NCBI GenBank assembly: GCA_963749875.1
Contig: CAVVOX010000002.1
Location: 868,001 to 932,000, forward strand
DNA length: 64,000 bases
From: JAHQVI01 sp963749875
GTDB taxonomy: Bacteria > Pseudomonadota > Alphaproteobacteria > Rhizobiales > Rhodomicrobiaceae
Direction: 5' to 3'
Shown here piece after piece: positions 17,714 through 25,146 of the stretch. Under the pieces are notes generated by a model. The model saw nothing but the letters and a program-made list of their open reading frames with translations, ran no database searches and had not been told where the DNA came from. Every line of letters begins with the position of its first letter. Positions within the stretch are counted from its first letter, which is position 1. A program made the position numbers and the translations under genes.

Positions 17714-17836
17714 TTATTTCTTGATCGCGAGATAGGCCACCCAGATGAAAAACGCGATGGTTGCGGCGACGAACAAGCCGCCTGCTATTGCTTCAATCGG
17801 ATTCATCGCTGCTATTGCTTTAATCGGATCGATCAT
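17714..17836 (-). CDS. 40-residue single-helix membrane protein, oxidase operon
   Basis: Minus-strand ATG at 17836, eight bases after the previous stop. The sequence has one membrane helix, GGLFVAATIAFFIWVAYLAI, with Lys-Lys at the end. The first 18 residues are an internal duplication (DPIKAIAA / NPIEAIAG), so the ancestral start may be the second ATG, giving 30 residues. No family is recognised. Position, size and helix fit a small accessory subunit of the oxidase such as CcoQ or CcoM, which is inference. Confidence 0.5.
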   Translation of the reverse strand: MIDPIKAIAAMNPIEAIAGGLFVAATIAFFIWVAYLAIKK

Positions 17837-17844
17837 TTCCGTCC

Positions 17845-17976
17845 TCACAGTGGCAACAGCGCCTTACTGACATTGATGACCAGTTCCGAGATCAGAACCA
17901 TCAGATTGAGAGACGCGAAGATCATGATTAGCAACGCGGGGAGCCTCGAACCCTTGCGGTGATGTGAGTCCGGCAT
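17845..17976 (-). CDS. 43-residue single-helix membrane protein, oxidase operon
   Basis: Minus-strand ATG at 17976, preceded by AAAGGGAACGG. The protein has a basic start (MPDSHHRKGSR) and one membrane helix (LPALLIMIFASLNLMVLISE). It lies 28 bases after the FixP_N-like gene and just before another tiny membrane protein. I do not recognise a family. Clustering of such miniproteins with CcoN/CcoO suggests a structural or assembly role in the oxidase. Confidence 0.5.
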   Translation of the reverse strand: MPDSHHRKGSRLPALLIMIFASLNLMVLISELVINVSKALLPL

Positions 17977-18004
17977 GTCCGTTCCCTTTCAATTCAGTCC
18001 GCAC

Positions 18005-18205
18005 CTACTGCACCGTATAGTCGAGCCCCGGCCCGAGGCTGCCCCAATAGACGTAAAGGTAGTAGAGCGCCCACACGAAGAGCACGAAATAGACGGCGAG
18101 CAGCCAAGCCGGGATGTAGCCATGTCTCGCCTGGATATGGCCGCCATATTCCTCCAACTCGTCTTCCGGCCGATGGCCGCTATGCCCTTCACTGTTCATC
18201 GTCAT
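18005..18205 (-). CDS. FixP_N-like membrane protein without haem domain
   Basis: 66 residues from ATG 18205. A polar stretch with ELEEYGGHIQARHGYIPAW leads into one helix (LLAVYFVLFVWALYYLYVYW) and ends SLGPGLDYTVQ. This is the pattern of the N-terminal anchor of CcoP/FixP, here standing alone, while the haem domains that normally follow are fused to CcoO. It overlaps the ccoS gene by 17 bases. Likely role: membrane anchor subunit of the cbb3 complex. Confidence 0.6.
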   Translation of the reverse strand: MTMNSEGHSGHRPEDELEEYGGHIQARHGYIPAWLLAVYFVLFVWALYYLYVYWGSLGPGLDYTVQ

Positions 18206-18350
18206 CGGCGACCTCCGCCCGGTAAGCGCGCATTTTGATGGCCTCGACATCCTTGAACATCCCGGACATCACGCCCCAGATGAAGAAGCAGAGCGCGCCC
18301 AGACTCATACAGAGCGCGACCAGAAATTGCCCGATCGTGAGTTCAACCAA
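18189..18350 (-). CDS. ccoS: CcoS-like cbb3 oxidase assembly protein
   Basis: 53 residues from TTG at 18350, chosen because AAAGGAGG stands seven bases upstream; the longer frame to 18428 has an untypical Arg/Pro-rich start. One membrane helix (FLVALCMSLGALCFFIWGVM) is followed by SGMFKDVEAIKMRAYRAE, matching the CcoS signature in which an FxWxxxSGQFDDLE-like stretch follows the helix. CcoS is needed to insert cofactors into cbb3 oxidase. It lies between ccoN and the FixP_N-like gene. Confidence 0.65.
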   Translation of the reverse strand: MVELTIGQFLVALCMSLGALCFFIWGVMSGMFKDVEAIKMRAYRAEVADDDEQ

Positions 18351-18424
18351 GGGAAGCCTCCTTTCAGCTCGCCGAAATCGGCACGGACCACCCGCCCCGA
18401 GCGCGACATTTCCGGCACTCATTC

Positions 18425-19864
18425 TCATTGCATCCCTCCCGCCGGTACGGCGCCACCCGGTACATCTCTTGCGGGTTCACGCGCCGGAGCCGGACGGCTC
18501 AGCGCAGTCATCATCAGATTGAGCACCAGCAGCGACATACCGATATCCATTGACAGGCCGGCAAGCGTGCGCAGGAACCAATAGGGTGAGACGGGTACAA
18601 GGGAGTTCAGCCACTCCGTACCGGCCATCCACATATAGCCTTGCTGCAGTCCGCCAGCCGTCAGCACCAGCCCCATCACCGAGATGCCGGCGGTGATCAG
18701 CCAGAACGACCAGTTGCCCATCTTGAAAGACCATAATTCACGGCCGACCACACGTGGCCAGACATAGACGAGGCCGCCAATCGCCCAGACCACAAAAGTT
18801 CCGAACACGGTCAGATGCGAATGGGAGATGACGAAATCGGTGAAATGGGTGGGCTGCTGGATCAGGCGCAGCGCCTCGGTCGAGCCCTGGAAGCAGCCGA
18901 TCAGATACATCAGCGACCCCATGATCAGGAATTTCGCCGGCAAATTCGTGCCGAAGCTCGACCATTTGCCTTTCATCGTGCCGAAGAAATTTACGAGCAC
19001 CGTCCAGACCGGAATGATCAGCAGCATGGATGATATGATCGACAAGGTTTCGGCCCAGTCGGCGATAGGGCTGTAAAGATAATGGTGGATGCCGACAAAG
19101 GGATAGAACAGCGCTAGCGACCAGAAGCCGATCAACGACAGCTTGTGGCTGAAGAGCGGGTTCCGGGCGCTTACAGGCAGGAAGTAGTAGATCAGCACAT
19201 AGCCTGCCGGGGTGATCCACAGCCCGACAATGTAATGGATGAACAGACCATGGAAGGCGGCGTTGTTGATCCCCGGTAACGTGTAAGGAAGGATGAACGA
19301 CCCCAGGATCAGGTTCACATCAGTCCACACGAAAGCAGCAATCAGATACCAGAGCGCCACGTAAAGCTGCGGCTCGGTGCGGCGCATGATGGTGACGATG
19401 AATTGCCACGTCATCGTAGCGATGACGAGGAAGATGCCGATATCGATAGCGAGCGGGAATTCGCCCGCCTCCAGCCCTTGGTTCCAGCCGAGCAGCAGTG
19501 AGAGGAGTCCGATCGCCAGGGTGATATTCCAGAGCCAGGCGAGCCAATAGCCCAAGCCTTCAGCATGGACACGCACGCCGGCAAGCCGTGGCACGAGGTA
19601 ATAGCAAAGGCCGAAGAACAACGTCGAGAAGGCTCCGAAGATCACCCCGTTCACATGTACAGGCCGCAGCCGTCCAAAGGTCAGATATTCGGAGGGACCC
19701 AGATAGTCCGGAAAGCTGAAAAGGACAGAGGCCATCACGCCGAAGGTCGGCGCCAGCAATAGCCAGAACATGCCCCAATAAAGCCAGAGGCGCACCAATG
19801 GGAAGTTGACCAGTTCGTCGAGCTGACCCGGTAGCGGCCGTTCCGCGCGCAATACCTCAGCCAT
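18425..19864 (-). CDS. ccoN: cbb3-type cytochrome c oxidase subunit I (CcoN)
   Basis: 479 residues with about 12 membrane helices. The haem-copper ligands are present and collinear with Pseudomonas stutzeri CcoN at a constant offset of three: His210, His260 and His261 for CuB, Tyr254 six before His260 (the cross-linked Tyr of cbb3 enzymes), His348 for the high-spin and His350 for the low-spin haem. His70 in RPVHVNG is the other low-spin ligand. It is therefore an O2-reducing oxidase core rather than a nitric oxide reductase. The C-terminus is Pro/Ala-rich. It lies directly downstream of the triheme subunit gene. Confidence 0.9.
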   Translation of the reverse strand: MAEVLRAERPLPGQLDELVNFPLVRLWLYWGMFWLLLAPTFGVMASVLFSFPDYLGPSEYLTFGRLRPVHVNGVIFGAFSTLFFGLCYYLVPRLAGVRVHAEGLGYWLAWLWNITLAIGLLSLLLGWNQGLEAGEFPLAIDIGIFLVIATMTWQFIVTIMRRTEPQLYVALWYLIAAFVWTDVNLILGSFILPYTLPGINNAAFHGLFIHYIVGLWITPAGYVLIYYFLPVSARNPLFSHKLSLIGFWSLALFYPFVGIHHYLYSPIADWAETLSIISSMLLIIPVWTVLVNFFGTMKGKWSSFGTNLPAKFLIMGSLMYLIGCFQGSTEALRLIQQPTHFTDFVISHSHLTVFGTFVVWAIGGLVYVWPRVVGRELWSFKMGNWSFWLITAGISVMGLVLTAGGLQQGYMWMAGTEWLNSLVPVSPYWFLRTLAGLSMDIGMSLLVLNLMMTALSRPAPAREPARDVPGGAVPAGGMQ

Positions 19865-19908
19865 TTCAATACCTCCCTTATTCCTTATCTGCAGCCGTTT
19901 TCTATTCC

Positions 19909-21603
19909 CTACTTTGTTTTGAGGCTGGCATGGGCGCTTTCAATCCCGTGTTTCGTGGCCCAGGCTTCACCGGCAAATTTTGTACGCCTGGCTGTGGAGC
20001 GCGACTGACTTCTGCCGTCATAGGCCAGCCTGGAAGATGAGGCCTTAAGCTCTGTATCGTTGAGAGCTGCACGGTCCGCAGGTGAAATTGGCAGTGGTTT
20101 TCCAGACAGCGGGTCTATATAGGCCGAGAACGACAAAACATAATAAGCCAGCTGCCAACGCTGGTCTTCGCTAAGCGATTTGGCATAGCTTAGCATTGGA
20201 GTTCCGCCGACGCCGTTCGTGATGGTCCGGAAAATGTCTTTGACCGAAGAGCCGGATTTGAATTTGCCCATCTTCAGGTTCGCCGGCGAGATCGGATAGC
20301 CAAAATCGTCTTTTAGAGTGCTCGACTTGGGACCATTCCCCTCACCCGTATCTCCGTGACACTCAAAACATTTATCTGTTTGCCATAGCTGCTGTCCTGC
20401 TTCGACCAGTTCTTTTGATGGCTTCGGCGGGGTACCGATATAGATCGGCGGTAGCGGCGGTTCCTCATCGAAATAGACGTAAGGTTGTTTGGGATCCTCC
20501 CGGTCGACGGTGAGGACGTACTTGACGTATTGAACGACGGCCAATCGGTCCTTCAGCGGCAACATGTGGAAAGTCGGCATTGGGGTGCCCCTTAAGCCCC
20601 GGGTGATGGTGCGCAGAAGATCACCGTCGGTTGGCAGGGAATCCGGCGGCGTTCCCCGAAACTTGAAAATGGCAAGAGTGAAGTTCCTGGGCCTGATATT
20701 GAAAAACGTCGCGGCCGGTCCGTTGCCGTCTCCCTTGACACCGTGGCAACCCATGCACCGCCGCTGATAGATCTCCTGACCGTATTCGATCCATTCCTCA
20801 GACCGAGGAGTGGAAATATCGGTCACCTCCAACCGCTGCGGTTCAAACAGGTCCCGCCATCTTCCGCGGTTGGTCCCCAGCTTCTGGAGGTAGGAGATCA
20901 GGGCGTCCAGGTCCTCGCTGCTGGCGACCAATTGCACGCTGTCACCCGTGAATTCCTCATTCGGGGTGAAGATGACCGGGTATTTCCCCCTCTCCTTGAC
21001 AAAAACCAGCCCTTCGGTATTCGGCGTCAGGTTGATACGTTGCTTGGAGCTGAAATCGAACAGGGTTTCACTGGTCGCGTTCTTCTCCAGGGTACGTACC
21101 CCGTCGGCGCCGGTGACAACAGGCACGCGTTCGGGCGCCTGGTGGAAGAGATATGTGAACCGTGGCATGATCGAATCGGGTGTGAGCATGCGAGGATTCC
21201 AGAAATGCGCCAGATGCCATCCATCGCTGTACTTTAGCCCAACCCGCGTCAGATCCGGACCGATGCGACGGGTCGAAAGCAGATGGGGTTGATCAAAGGC
21301 ATATTCTCCCGCCTGAGAGACCGGCCCCCAACGCCGCGATTCACCGGTGACCGGTCGGACATACTGCGAATGGCAATACCAGCAGCCCTCGCGAATATAG
21401 ATCTTGCGGCCCCGCGCCTGCTGAGGCGTATAGTCGGTGGCGTCGGCGATCATCCATTTCAGTTCACCAAGATCAGTGCGCACAACCGTGGAGACATGGG
21501 TCTGTAAGGATTCCGGAACCACCGCCGGAAGAATTCCTTGAATGAATATCGCCAGCGAAATAAAAAACACGCCAGCGAAGAAAGCGACCACCCGAACATT
21601 CAT
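19909..21603 (-). CDS. ccoO: Triheme CcoO-type subunit fused to two further cytochrome c domains
   Basis: 564 residues from ATG 21603. One N-terminal membrane anchor (about 7-27) is followed by a CcoO domain: CWYCH at 74-78, the YVRPVTGES stretch, GPDLTRVG and MPRF with its axial Met. Two more class I cytochrome c domains follow with CMGCH (283-287) and CFECH (412-416). Canonical CcoO has one haem c and the separate CcoP has two. Here all three sit in one chain, and the CcoP membrane anchor is a separate small protein. It would pass electrons to CcoN on the periplasmic side. Confidence 0.85.
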   Translation of the reverse strand: MNVRVVAFFAGVFFISLAIFIQGILPAVVPESLQTHVSTVVRTDLGELKWMIADATDYTPQQARGRKIYIREGCWYCHSQYVRPVTGESRRWGPVSQAGEYAFDQPHLLSTRRIGPDLTRVGLKYSDGWHLAHFWNPRMLTPDSIMPRFTYLFHQAPERVPVVTGADGVRTLEKNATSETLFDFSSKQRINLTPNTEGLVFVKERGKYPVIFTPNEEFTGDSVQLVASSEDLDALISYLQKLGTNRGRWRDLFEPQRLEVTDISTPRSEEWIEYGQEIYQRRCMGCHGVKGDGNGPAATFFNIRPRNFTLAIFKFRGTPPDSLPTDGDLLRTITRGLRGTPMPTFHMLPLKDRLAVVQYVKYVLTVDREDPKQPYVYFDEEPPLPPIYIGTPPKPSKELVEAGQQLWQTDKCFECHGDTGEGNGPKSSTLKDDFGYPISPANLKMGKFKSGSSVKDIFRTITNGVGGTPMLSYAKSLSEDQRWQLAYYVLSFSAYIDPLSGKPLPISPADRAALNDTELKASSSRLAYDGRSQSRSTARRTKFAGEAWATKHGIESAHASLKTK

Positions 21604-21682
21604 TGAATTCCTCCCAGCCCCAGCGCCTGACCACACGGCTCCTGTTTCGCTTCCTTTCGCTAACTTTCACTCGTAAGCACAC

Positions 21683-22135
21683 TCAGTCGCTGCGTTCATT
21701 TTCATCTCCGTGTTTGTCTTCGGGATTGTCTTCGTGATCGTCTTCGGGTTCACTCGCTGCTGCTTCAGAATATTGACAGGAGCACAACTGCCTCAAATAG
21801 GCGACAAGTTCATCGATTTCCGGAGTCGAAAGAGTCTTGCCAAAGGCCGGCATCAAGGGTGATTTATTAACCGCAGCTCCCCCGTCCGTTATTGCCAACT
21901 TGATGTCCTGGTCGGTCAATTTGGACATTCTCTTGGGGTCGGCATGATTTCGTGGTTCCACCGCAAGCGCCTCTGCAGTCTGATTAATGCCCTGGCCATT
22001 GCCAAGGGTGCCATGGCATTGCACGCAGAAACGCTGATAGGTCGTCTCGACAGTCTCGGCGCTCCAAGCCAACGATCCCCAGCTGATGGCAAGAAACATC
22101 GCGACAACCCAAACGATAAAATTTGATTTTTTCAT
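21683..22135 (-). CDS. Monohaem c-type cytochrome with acidic tail
   Basis: 150 residues from MKKSNFIVW (22135), with a signal peptide to about residue 26 and one CVQCH haem site. The conserved NxPLMPAFGKTLS segment carries the axial Met. The last ~30 residues are very acidic and His-containing (EDDHEDNPEDKHGDENE), possibly for metal or partner binding. The gene overlaps the start of the diheme cytochrome stop region by four bases, so they are coupled. Likely a periplasmic electron donor to the oxidase. Confidence 0.8.
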   Translation of the reverse strand: MKKSNFIVWVVAMFLAISWGSLAWSAETVETTYQRFCVQCHGTLGNGQGINQTAEALAVEPRNHADPKRMSKLTDQDIKLAITDGGAAVNKSPLMPAFGKTLSTPEIDELVAYLRQLCSCQYSEAAASEPEDDHEDNPEDKHGDENERSD

Positions 22136-22146
22136 TTGAATCTCCC

Positions 22147-22848
22147 TCACTCCATTGCCGCGATGAATAACGTCAATAAAACTCTGTCCTTCTTCGACAT
22201 TGGACTAGTCGGCATCCAGGTCATGGGGTTCCAATGTTGGGGATCCTCGATTTGGGCGTATATCCAATCAGGGTTCAGCCGACGGCCTGCTTCCCTCAGG
22301 TCGGGGCCGGAAACGCCCCCCGCCTCTCTATGCCGAATCTTCACCGTGTGACATCCGTTGCAGGGATATCTCTTAGTGAACAGGGTAGTGGCCTTGGACC
22401 TCCTAAGCTTTTCTTTCGGGCTGATGACGCCGACCTTCATGGTGGCGTCCGTTAGGGTCATCAAATAATCGGCTACTGCCGTGGCTTCTTCAGGGGCTAG
22501 ACTGGCCGGACAAGGTTTGACAGCATCGCGCTTGATCCGGTTCCTCCCGTCTTCGACGACAATGTTATTGAGGAACATGACCCCGGACGGACGAATCAGA
22601 GTTGGGTGTTGAAGCCACTCGACAAGCCATTCTTTTTTGAACTTGCTGCCGGCGTAAAACAGGTCCGGCGCTTTGAGTTCCAGCATGGCCTTGAAAGTCG
22701 CAGGCGCTGGACCAGTCACGTTGTGGCAGGAAACGCACTTCTGGGCGACTATAGCAGCGCCGTCGGCCGCCAATGCCTGGTTTGTCCCACCGGTTAGAAG
22801 CAGGAGCGTCCAGGTCAATGCATGGATATATTTATGCATGCGCATCAC
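22147..22848 (-). CDS. Diheme c-type cytochrome
   Basis: 233 residues with a signal peptide (cleavage near ALA-ADG, residue 28) and two haem sites, CVSCH near residue 38 and CNGCH near residue 165. The domains are separated by a conserved stretch KEWLVEWLQHP..IRPSG and each keeps Met residues able to act as axial ligands (PMTWMPTSPM in the second). It is the first cytochrome gene of the run leading into ccoO and ccoN and probably delivers electrons to the oxidase in the periplasm. Confidence 0.8.
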   Translation of the reverse strand: MMRMHKYIHALTWTLLLLTGGTNQALAADGAAIVAQKCVSCHNVTGPAPATFKAMLELKAPDLFYAGSKFKKEWLVEWLQHPTLIRPSGVMFLNNIVVEDGRNRIKRDAVKPCPASLAPEEATAVADYLMTLTDATMKVGVISPKEKLRRSKATTLFTKRYPCNGCHTVKIRHREAGGVSGPDLREAGRRLNPDWIYAQIEDPQHWNPMTWMPTSPMSKKDRVLLTLFIAAME

Positions 22849-23224
22849 AAACCCTTTCTGAATGCTGCCCGGCTGAATCTGGCATCACCCAAAAGCGCTG
22901 ACTTAAGGAATAGGACTTGCCGGTCCGCTCGTATTCTCGGTGGCCGTTACCGGGTTTGAGCCGGTGATCCAATTGGCGGGTGATACACCGCGCCACAGGA
23001 GTTTGGACTTCCCTGGTTGGATTGCCGTATCGAACACTGCAATGACGACGTAAACCGACAGATCGACTGTCCAGCTATTGAAGACCGCTCGCCTCTAGCC
23101 TGGCTAAGATTGGCACTACTTCTACCGAGAAAGTTACAATCCAGCCTCTATCGACTAAACCGAGCCAATGTTCCCCTTAAGAGACACTGCCCAGACGGTA
23201 AAAGCCTGGGCAATGACTACACGC
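22849..23224. other. Intergenic region between cytochrome and cupredoxin genes
   Basis: 376 bp. Apart from the hairpin at 23188-23212 I see no gene or clear site. Confidence 0.5.
23188..23212 (-). terminator. Hairpin after the cupredoxin gene
   Basis: Arms TGCCCAG and CTGGGCA with an 11-base loop, 12 bases beyond the cupredoxin stop. The T-run is weak, so it may only attenuate transcription into the cytochrome genes. Confidence 0.4.
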
Positions 23225-23710
23225 TTATTCAATTGTGTACGTCGCCTTCATGCCCATTTGCATGTGGGTCTTCCCAGTTTTAGCGTCGTCGGTTTTGCAG
23301 TCGACCTCATACTCTCCCGGTTCGATCGCGACGAAGGTCCATTCGGTCCTTCCACCGGGTTGGACTTCGATCTCGCGCACCCCTCCAACCACAATCGCTA
23401 TGGGCTTGGCATCCTCGGCGATATCATCAAAGACAACCACGTCTTTGCTAAACACTGCGGCGGTAAAATCCGGCGAGTCGATCTCGTGAACGTTGTTGCT
23501 CACGTTGACGAGTGTCAGATTGTAAAGTTGCCCCGATTTAAAGGTCAGATGATCCGGATGGAAACGATGTTCATTATCTTTGTCACTGCCCAGCGTGACT
23601 TGAACAACGGTAGGTTCCGGCTCATTTTCCTGGGCGATGGATGCTACTGGGGCGAGCAAGCCAGCAGCGAACACAGCAGGTAAGGCCGCCCATAATAATG
23701 ACATGCGCAT
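23225..23710 (-). CDS. Periplasmic cupredoxin
   Basis: 161 residues with a signal peptide (to about residue 26) and a cupredoxin beta-sandwich. Type I copper ligands are recognisable: His75 in NNVHEID, Cys138 in YEVDCKTDD, His149 and a following Met (150, 152 or 154) in THMQMGM. A CuA site (two Cys) is absent. Located at the head of the oxidase module, it may donate electrons to, or carry copper for, the cbb3-type enzyme. A plastocyanin-like copper-storage protein is the alternative. Confidence 0.75.
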   Translation of the reverse strand: MRMSLLWAALPAVFAAGLLAPVASIAQENEPEPTVVQVTLGSDKDNEHRFHPDHLTFKSGQLYNLTLVNVSNNVHEIDSPDFTAAVFSKDVVVFDDIAEDAKPIAIVVGGVREIEVQPGGRTEWTFVAIEPGEYEVDCKTDDAKTGKTHMQMGMKATYTIE

Positions 23711-23835
23711 TCGAAGTTACCTCCCTTGATTTTCTGGTTTATAAAAAGCTTCTAACGTTCTATTTTTCCAGAAATAACCGTTGTCGGAATGAACCCCAAC
23801 AGTAAGAAAAGCAATTTCCGTCATGAAAGAAAAAT

Positions 23836-23856
23836 ATTTGCTTGATTGTAGCAAAT
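23836..23856. promoter_or_regulatory. Palindrome in the AT-rich leader of the cupredoxin/oxidase module
   Basis: Arms ATTTGCT and AGCAAAT around a seven-base centre, about 125 bases upstream of the cupredoxin start. The surrounding 23711-23990 is unusually AT-rich for this window. It contains TTGAT but is not a full FNR/FixK box. Confidence 0.35.
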
Positions 23857-23915
23857 GAAGGAAAAATGGCAATTCATTCGTTTGAAAAAAATCACAATTA
23901 ACGGACTTTGCATAT

Positions 23916-23933
23916 GGCTCTGTCCGCGCTGAG
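23916..23933 (+). mobile_element. Orphan end of the IS1595-type element
   Basis: Eighteen bases identical to the left end of the complete element at 6345 (GGCTCTGTCCGCGCTGAG). No transposase or second end follows; the sequence changes at 23934 into what looks like the left end of an IS5-family element. Confidence 0.75.
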
Positions 23934-24007
23934 AGCCCATCCGGAAAGAAGTTGAATCCCAAGAATCGGTTGTGATTCCCTTATTTTAAATGATTCGGGT
24001 GCAATCG

Positions 24008-24393
24008 ATGTGGACAGCAGAAAATCGGGGGAAGTATAGCCGCCGGGGACTTCGTTATCCGAGCGATCTGACGGATCAGGAATGGACCTTTATCGAAGGT
24101 CTGATCCCGCCAGCCAAATGCGGCGGACGTAGACGTGAAGTTGATGTGCGAGAGATCGTGAATGCGCTCCTCGACATATTGGAGACCGGCTGCCCGTGGG
24201 GGCATCTGCCCAAGGATTTGCCGCCGAAAAGCACGGTCTATGATTATTTCGACCTTTGGTCTTGGGACGGAACATTGGAGCGGATCCACGACGCGCTTTA
24301 TGTCGCGTTGCGCGAGAAGGAAGGGCGGGAAGCAAGCCCGACAGCCGCGATCATGGACAGCCAATCGGCCCACTCGGCCCCAAAAGGGGGCGC
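24008..24393 (+). pseudogene. IS5-family transposase, N-terminal fragment
   Basis: From ATG 24008 about 128 residues match the IS5/IS1031 type: MWTAENRGKYSRRGLRYPSD, DLTDQEW, ETGCPWGHLPKDLPP, YDYFDLWSWDGTLERIHDAL and the first catalytic Asp in AAIMDSQS. After KGGAR the similarity stops, and the frame runs into unrelated DNA and the antisense of a sugar-transport remnant. More than half of the gene, with the later catalytic residues, is missing. Confidence 0.8.
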
Positions 24394-24508
24394 TCGATCG
24401 ACCCAACAACGCCCCCGCGAGCATGGCCGAAGCGGGGCGTCCGCTCGCCTCGAATTGATGCAGGGAGAAAAGCCGTCGCCGCGCATCCACGCAGGCGATC
24501 GCCACAGC

Positions 24509-24909
24509 TCAGACTGCGACCGCGCCCGGACCAGCCTGCGCGGCCGGCGGGCATTTGCCGAGAATGATCATGCCCAGAACCTCGTCCTTGGTCACCTCGC
24601 TTGTCCGAACGGAGCCGACGATCTGACCGTTCTTCATCACCGTGACACGGTCGGCGAGGTCGAAGACGTCGTGAATATCGTGACTGATCAGGAAAGCTGC
24701 TTGGCGGCGGAAGCCTGCGCATCGGCCGAGACATATCTGTCGCCATTGGCCTCAATCGCCGCTTTCATGGCGGACTCGTCGGTCTTCCAGCGCTCTTCCT
24801 GGAAATTGGACCACGACACGCCGATCACCTTGCCTTCGGCAAGCCCTTGACCGGCAAATGCGACTGCGGAAACTGCACCCGCAAGGAGTGCGCCCATAAA
24901 CCGTTTCAT
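24509..24909 (-). pseudogene. xylF/xylG deletion scar
   Basis: From ATG 24909 (good site GGGAGGAAG) come a signal peptide and GVSWSNFQEERWKTDESAM..YVSADAQASAAKQLS, the start of a D-xylose-type periplasmic binding protein (XylF). At 24688-24690 the frame stops. From 24694 another frame reads FLISHDIHDVFDLADRVTVM, then SVRTSEVTKDEVLGMIILG to a stop at 24509-24511, the C-terminal end of a XylG-type ATPase. The middle of xylF and most of xylG are lost in one deletion. The remnant starts opposite the ROK regulator gene. Confidence 0.8.
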
Positions 24910-24972
24910 TCTACTTCCTCCCATTGTGCCGCTCGCACCCGGGCACATGCCACCTCGGTCAGTGCCGGGCGC

Positions 24973-24995
24973 TTTTTTTTGAGGCTCAAAAAAAA
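24973..24995. promoter_or_regulatory. Perfect palindrome between xylF remnant and ROK gene, possible operator
   Basis: Eight T plus GAG, a single G, then CTC plus eight A: 11-base arms, 63 bases upstream of the xylF remnant start and 150 before the ROK start. AT-rich arms with a GC centre are typical for ROK repressor sites. It could also act as a terminator hairpin. Confidence 0.5.
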
Positions 24996-25146
24996 TAAGG
25001 TGATAGAAAGCGGTTGGCGTGTCAAGCTGCGTCTCGCTAACCTTTAGAGGCGACTCGTGCGCCGGCTTGAATTTCTGTTTTTCCCCATCGTGTTAGGCCG
25101 ATCGGGAAGAGCCGAATTGACGGAGAAAGACGAAGTGCCGGGAGCA

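Noticed and set aside
18425..19864. Subunit I as a nitric oxide reductase (sNOR-like, with the cupredoxin)
   Set aside because: Tyr254 sits six residues before His260 as in cbb3 oxidases, all six haem-copper ligands are collinear with CcoN, and the cupredoxin has a type I rather than a CuA site.
23717..23962. 81-codon frame upstream of the cupredoxin gene
   Set aside because: AT-rich sequence that includes an IS end; no ribosome site or family, better explained as leader plus IS remnant.
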